Shown piece by piece: positions 5,634 through 8,307 of a stretch of 8,307 nt of DNA. The position numbers and the translations under genes are program-made. Under the pieces are notes generated by a model. That model searched no databases and was not told where the DNA came from. It saw only the letters and a list, made by a program, of their open reading frames with translations. Origin of the DNA: Candidatus Bathyarchaeota archaeon (GTDB lineage Archaea > Thermoproteota > Bathyarchaeia > Bathyarchaeales > Bathyarchaeaceae); the NCBI GenBank assembly GCA_003662715.1, contig QMYO01000056.1, positions 1 through 8,307 of the forward strand, in the 5' to 3' direction. Position 1 is the first letter of the stretch. Every line of letters begins with the position of its first letter.

Positions 5634-6767
5634 ATGACGCAGAGAAAACTGATAATGCCCATCCTACTTGTGCTAACGTTGAGCATCCTAAGCCCAGCCT
5701 TAATACCGACCTCAACTGGCTATAACTCACCAGTAATCTACATATACCCTGATTCAATAATAGCGGTAAATGCAACACAGATCAGCATAGATGTGATGAC
5801 GAACTACACTGGAAATGACATTTGGGGCTACGAATTCACCCTAACCTATAACCCATTAATCTTAAGCGGCGATAGCGTCACCAACGGAAATGTAACAACG
5901 CAAGGCGATGTAACCTTTATTGCTGGAACATTCGACAACAATGAAGGCAAATTAACCCTGACATCAGCATACAGTCTTGACCAAACCACCACGCCACCAA
6001 CTCCAGTAAACAACACTGGACCAGGAATCCTTGCTACTGTAACCTTTAATGTCACGGGCACCGGAGAAACACCGATAACGCTTGGACCTGAAACCAAACT
6101 TAAAAGTGTGGACGGAAGCAACATCGTAGATGGACCCTTCAATCTTGTACATGGCTACTTCCGTAACATAGAACCTGCGCCCACACATGATGTGGCAGTA
6201 ACCGGCGTCACATTCCACCACGAAATCACAGCAACCTCAACATACAACGAAACGCAGAGTCTAATCTATATTGAAGCCACCACCGTAAACGAAGGCGACG
6301 TAACTGAAAGATTCACTGTGGAAATCTACTATAGACTTGCAGGGTGGCTTGAACTCGTGAAGGCAGAAACAATAAACGTGGCGGCTGGAGACACCGTGGT
6401 GGTTACTGGAGGATTGAACACAACCGGTTTTCCAGTGGGCTACCTAACGATCATAGTTGAAGCAAGCGAAGTGTACAATGAAACTGAAACAATTAACAAT
6501 ACCTACAGTACCACATTGCTAATTAAAATGGTAGGAGATGTCCAAGGTGACCCAGAGGACCCAGACCCCACCATCGGCGACGGCGACGTAGACAAATATG
6601 ACTTCGGCACCTTCGCTTATCATTTTGGAAAGAACTATCCGAACACGGACTACAATCCTGAATGTGACTTTAACAGAGACGGAAAAATTGACAAATATGA
6701 CTTCGGCGATCTCGCCTATTGGTATGGCAAATCGATAAGTGCTACCCCACCGTACCCGATATTATAG
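5634..6767 (+). CDS. Secreted cohesin-like / CARDB-like / dockerin-like protein
   Basis: A 377-residue exported protein. The ATG at 5634 is chosen over an upstream in-frame ATG (5583) because it gives a signal peptide at once (M-T-Q-R-K-L, hydrophobic residues 6-24), has GGAG at 5620-5623, and lies 2 nt after the previous stop. Residues about 33-173 resemble a cohesin: V-I-Y-I-Y-P-D-S start, W-G-Y-E-F-T-L-T-Y-N-P-L-I-L, G-I-L-A-T-V-T-F-N-V and a closing D-G-P-F-N-L-V-H-G-Y-F. Residues 186-297 resemble a CARDB beta-sandwich (HDVAVTGV start, ETETINNTY end). Residues 300-367 form a dockerin-like pair of calcium loops. Loop 2 is canonical (D345, N347, D349, G350, D353, D356); loop 1 has a D/P-rich insertion. 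Many N-x-S/T sites are present. It may bridge the solute-binding protein's dockerin and another cohesin; partner choice is inference. Confidence 0.75.
   Translation: MTQRKLIMPILLVLTLSILSPALIPTSTGYNSPVIYIYPDSIIAVNATQISIDVMTNYTGNDIWGYEFTLTYNPLILSGDSVTNGNVTTQGDVTFIAGTFDNNEGKLTLTSAYSLDQTTTPPTPVNNTGPGILATVTFNVTGTGETPITLGPETKLKSVDGSNIVDGPFNLVHGYFRNIEPAPTHDVAVTGVTFHHEITATSTYNETQSLIYIEATTVNEGDVTERFTVEIYYRLAGWLELVKAETINVAAGDTVVVTGGLNTTGFPVGYLTIIVEASEVYNETETINNTYSTTLLIKMVGDVQGDPEDPDPTIGDGDVDKYDFGTFAYHFGKNYPNTDYNPECDFNRDGKIDKYDFGDLAYWYGKSISATPPYPIL
6591..6707 (+). repeat. Exact 18-bp direct repeat in the two dockerin halves
   Basis: The 18 bases encoding D-K-Y-D-F-G occur identically at 6591-6608 and 6690-6707, once in each calcium-loop half of the dockerin-like module. 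They cover the loop ends (D320-G325 and D353-G358), the positions that normally face the cohesin. Confidence 0.8.
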
Positions 6768-6791
6768 TCATAACCACCGCTTAACATTCCC

Positions 6792-6800
6792 TTTTTTTTT
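6792..6800 (+). terminator. Poly-T terminator after the cohesin/dockerin gene
   Basis: Nine T in a row start 25 nt after the stop codon with no preceding stem-loop. This is a strong candidate for archaeal oligo-T termination of the two-gene operon that begins at 3460. Confidence 0.65.
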
Positions 6801-6813
6801 AAACTAAACACAT

Positions 6814-6873
6814 GTAAGCTGTAATAATCCACTGAAAAGCAGTGTTCGCTTGGCTAGGAGACACTTAGCTTAC
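6814..6873 (+). other. Possible nested stem-loop in the intergenic region
   Basis: GTAAGCT (6814-6820) can pair with AGCTTAC (6867-6873). A smaller hairpin CACTG/CAGTG (6830-6834 with 6840-6844, 5-nt loop) lies inside. It sits after the terminator and before the next promoter. It may be a structured untranslated or small RNA, or chance. The rest of 6768-6989 shows nothing I recognise. Confidence 0.25.
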
Positions 6874-6989
6874 TGCAAACATGGATTGAAACGAAGATGA
6901 AACTAAAGTTAACTTCCAACAGCGAAACACGGCATGAAGACACTTTGCGTTTTGATGATTTATTATATTTTCCTGTATGCATAACATAG

Positions 6990-6999
6990 TTTATATATA
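6990..6999 (+). promoter_or_regulatory. TATA box of the beta-repeat/cohesin protein gene
   Basis: TTTATATATA lies 56 nt before the ATG at 7056. Transcription about 25 nt downstream would start near 7020, leaving a leader of about 35 nt that contains GGAGAG (7048-7053) as ribosome-binding site. This shows the gene has its own promoter. Confidence 0.65.
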
Positions 7000-7055
7000 A
7001 GAAACATTTAATTTTCATGCACAATTAGAATATAGCGTCACGGGAAAGGAGAGAA

Positions 7056-8307
7056 ATGTCAGTGAAAATGAAGAAATATTCGGTAACGTTTATTATTCTA
7101 CTTATGACCTTGTCTAGTTTAGCGATAATCAATATACATGTGAAACCAGCTCAAGCTCCACCACTCCGCAATTTGACGGTACAATCAACACCTATCGATG
7201 GCATCAACTTCACCATTAATGGAACGTCTTATACGACAAACACGACTGCTAACTTGGACGTGGGCACTAGCAACGTCTTCAATGTTACTATGCCCAAAAC
7301 CTGGATGAATGGTACAGATAAGTACACTTTTATTCGGTGGGAGGATAATTCCACCAATCCGGTTCGCATTATAACTTTGCAATCTGACACAACAATTATT
7401 GCCTTCTATGCACATGTCAAAGTCTATGTTAACCAGCCTCAAGGATACATACCTGGAGTGCCCGAAGGCACTCACTTTCAGATTGACATAATGATTGAAA
7501 CAAACGGATTTGTGGATTTTGGGACGCCTAGCATCTGTGGTTGGAGCGTGGACTTACAAGTTAACCCAGACGTGATTTCCATAAACACGACTGCGCCATC
7601 TCCACCACCCTTCCCACCTCCACCGCCAGACGCAAAAATCATAGGATCAGAAGCAGGCTACGTCATGTATGACTACGACCAATTGCTTGGAAGCCCAAAC
7701 CCTCCTGCACTGCTTCCAGGCACAGCTTATCCTACCACTGGCTACTGGGACGAAATCACAGAGATTTTCGTACCCATGCCTTCCACAGGATTCGGCGACT
7801 ATATGACCCAGACTTACTATGGCGGCCCCGCCCCCCTGGTGACAATTGAAGTAACCTCAAAAAATGAAACCGCCTATTCATTAATAGACCTACTTGACGT
7901 CAAATGGGTTGACGGTAATAACAAATGGCATGATGTTGACAATGTTATAGACGGCCACTACAACCCGCCCCCTCCAAACTACACTTTGACGGTGGAGTCA
8001 ACACCCATCGATGGAATAAACTTCACCATAGGCACGACAACCTACACGACAAATACAACAGTCGAGTTACAAAAAGGAACCTACACTGTTACTATGCCTT
8101 CAACCTGGACGGTTGGCGCTGACCAATATAACTTCGTGAAGTGGGAGAACAATTCCACCAATCCATTGCGCACCATAGATCTAACGTCCAACAAAACCAT
8201 CATCGCCACCTATGAACGCGCACTAGAAAATTATACTTTAACGGTTAATTCGGTTCCTATCGATGGCATCGACTTTACCATTAATGGGACGTCTTATACG
8301 ACAAACA
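7056..8307 (+). CDS. Secreted beta-repeat protein with divergent cohesin-like domain, 3' end outside window
   Basis: One uninterrupted frame of 417 codons runs from ATG 7056 to the window end with no stop. The signal peptide has M-S-V-K-M-K-K, a hydrophobic core (10-25) and likely cleavage after K-P-A-Q-A (34). Residues 40-118 form repeat 1, resembling the divergent InlB B-repeat/Flg_new group (L-T-V-x-S-T-P-I-D-G start, F-x-x-W-E, I-I-A-x-Y end). Residues about 121-303 look like a divergent cohesin (F-Q-I-D-I-M-I-E, C-G-W-S-V-D-L-Q-V-N-P-D-V-I, P-L-V-T-I-E-V-T, D-G-H-Y), with a Pro-rich loop at 180-192. Repeat 2 spans 311-386 and repeat 3 starts at 395. GGAG at 7048-7051 is only 4 nt from the ATG; GTG 7062 (8-10 nt from GGAGAG) is an alternative start. 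The gene probably encodes a cell-surface scaffold or adhesin; repeats and any anchor should continue beyond the window. Confidence 0.75.
   Translation, partial: MSVKMKKYSVTFIILLMTLSSLAIINIHVKPAQAPPLRNLTVQSTPIDGINFTINGTSYTTNTTANLDVGTSNVFNVTMPKTWMNGTDKYTFIRWEDNSTNPVRIITLQSDTTIIAFYAHVKVYVNQPQGYIPGVPEGTHFQIDIMIETNGFVDFGTPSICGWSVDLQVNPDVISINTTAPSPPPFPPPPPDAKIIGSEAGYVMYDYDQLLGSPNPPALLPGTAYPTTGYWDEITEIFVPMPSTGFGDYMTQTYYGGPAPLVTIEVTSKNETAYSLIDLLDVKWVDGNNKWHDVDNVIDGHYNPPPPNYTLTVESTPIDGINFTIGTTTYTTNTTVELQKGTYTVTMPSTWTVGADQYNFVKWENNSTNPLRTIDLTSNKTIIATYERALENYTLTVNSVPIDGIDFTINGTSYTTN
7173..7409 (+). repeat. Beta-repeat unit 1
   Basis: First 79-residue unit of the InlB/Flg_new-like repeat. It begins L-T-V-Q-S-T-P-I-D-G, carries F-I-R-W-E-D-N-S-T-N-P, and ends I-I-A-F-Y. 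It is separated from unit 2 by the cohesin-like region. Confidence 0.75.
7986..8213 (+). repeat. Beta-repeat unit 2
   Basis: Second unit, 76 residues: L-T-V-E-S-T-P-I-D-G start, F-V-K-W-E-N-N-S-T-N-P, I-I-A-T-Y end. It is three residues shorter than unit 1 in the middle and diverges from it at the DNA level more than unit 3 does. Confidence 0.75.
8238..8307 (+). repeat. Beta-repeat unit 3, cut by window end
   Basis: Start of a third unit (L-T-V-N-S-V-P-I-D-G). It shares with unit 1 exact DNA stretches of 15 bp (8256-8270 with 7191-7205) and 19 bp (8289-8307 with 7224-7242), so the two are recent copies or have been homogenised. Confidence 0.8.

Noticed and set aside
5378..5778. Two overlapping minus-strand open frames across the end of the solute-binding gene
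   Set aside because: They are opposite coding sequence with clear dockerin and signal-peptide features, and have no domain or signal of their own.
7185..7475. Minus-strand open frame opposite the beta-repeat protein
   Set aside because: The plus strand here is a continuous frame with signal peptide, repeat unit and upstream TATA box and ribosome-binding site; the minus frame is its shadow.
7173..8307. The spaced repeats as a CRISPR array or mobile element ends
   Set aside because: The repeats are in frame, diverge silently, are over 200 bp long, and form protein modules. There are no regular short spacers and no transposase gene.

Overview
The window looks like a piece of an archaeal chromosome. 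The clearest marker is a Sec61-beta (SecG-type) translocon subunit. It is supported by a Sm-like protein fragment, TATA boxes of the TTTATATA type about 40-65 bp before genes, and T-runs without hairpins after genes. A MetV-MetF pair plus secreted proteins with cohesin, dockerin and beta-repeat modules would fit a Bathyarchaeia-like (former MCG) lineage. That placement is inference from gene content, not from a phylogenetic marker.

Left part (1-1373): housekeeping-type small genes. The 3' part of a Sm-like protein gene (+) converges on secG (-). Divergent from secG is a short likely operon (+) of a DUF488 protein and a MazG-like nucleotide pyrophosphohydrolase, ended by a T-run.

Middle part (1473-3068): a two-gene operon on the minus strand, metV then metF, 6 nt apart, behind a strong TATA box. 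Together they should make a MetVF-type methylene-tetrahydrofolate (or pterin) reductase, the step that delivers the methyl group in the Wood-Ljungdahl pathway or in C1 metabolism. A gene-poor stretch of about 440 bp follows. It carries three closely spaced inverted repeats just before the next operon.

Right part (3460-8307): three consecutive genes for secreted proteins (+). The first is an oligopeptide-type ABC solute-binding protein whose lobes appear in permuted order and which ends in a dockerin-like module. The second, 2 nt later, has a cohesin-like domain, a CARDB-like domain and its own dockerin-like module. A poly-T terminator and a new TATA box separate these from the third. The third is a large exported protein, cut by the window end, with InlB/Flg_new-like beta-repeats around a divergent cohesin-like domain. 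It is an uninterrupted reading frame from 7056 to the last base. The simplest joint reading is a cell-surface assembly in which a substrate-capturing protein without a lipobox is held by cohesin-dockerin contacts. No permease or ATPase gene of an ABC importer lies in the window.

The most unusual items are the permuted solute-binding protein fused to a dockerin, the cohesin+dockerin adaptor encoded directly behind it, and the palindrome cluster upstream of the pair.
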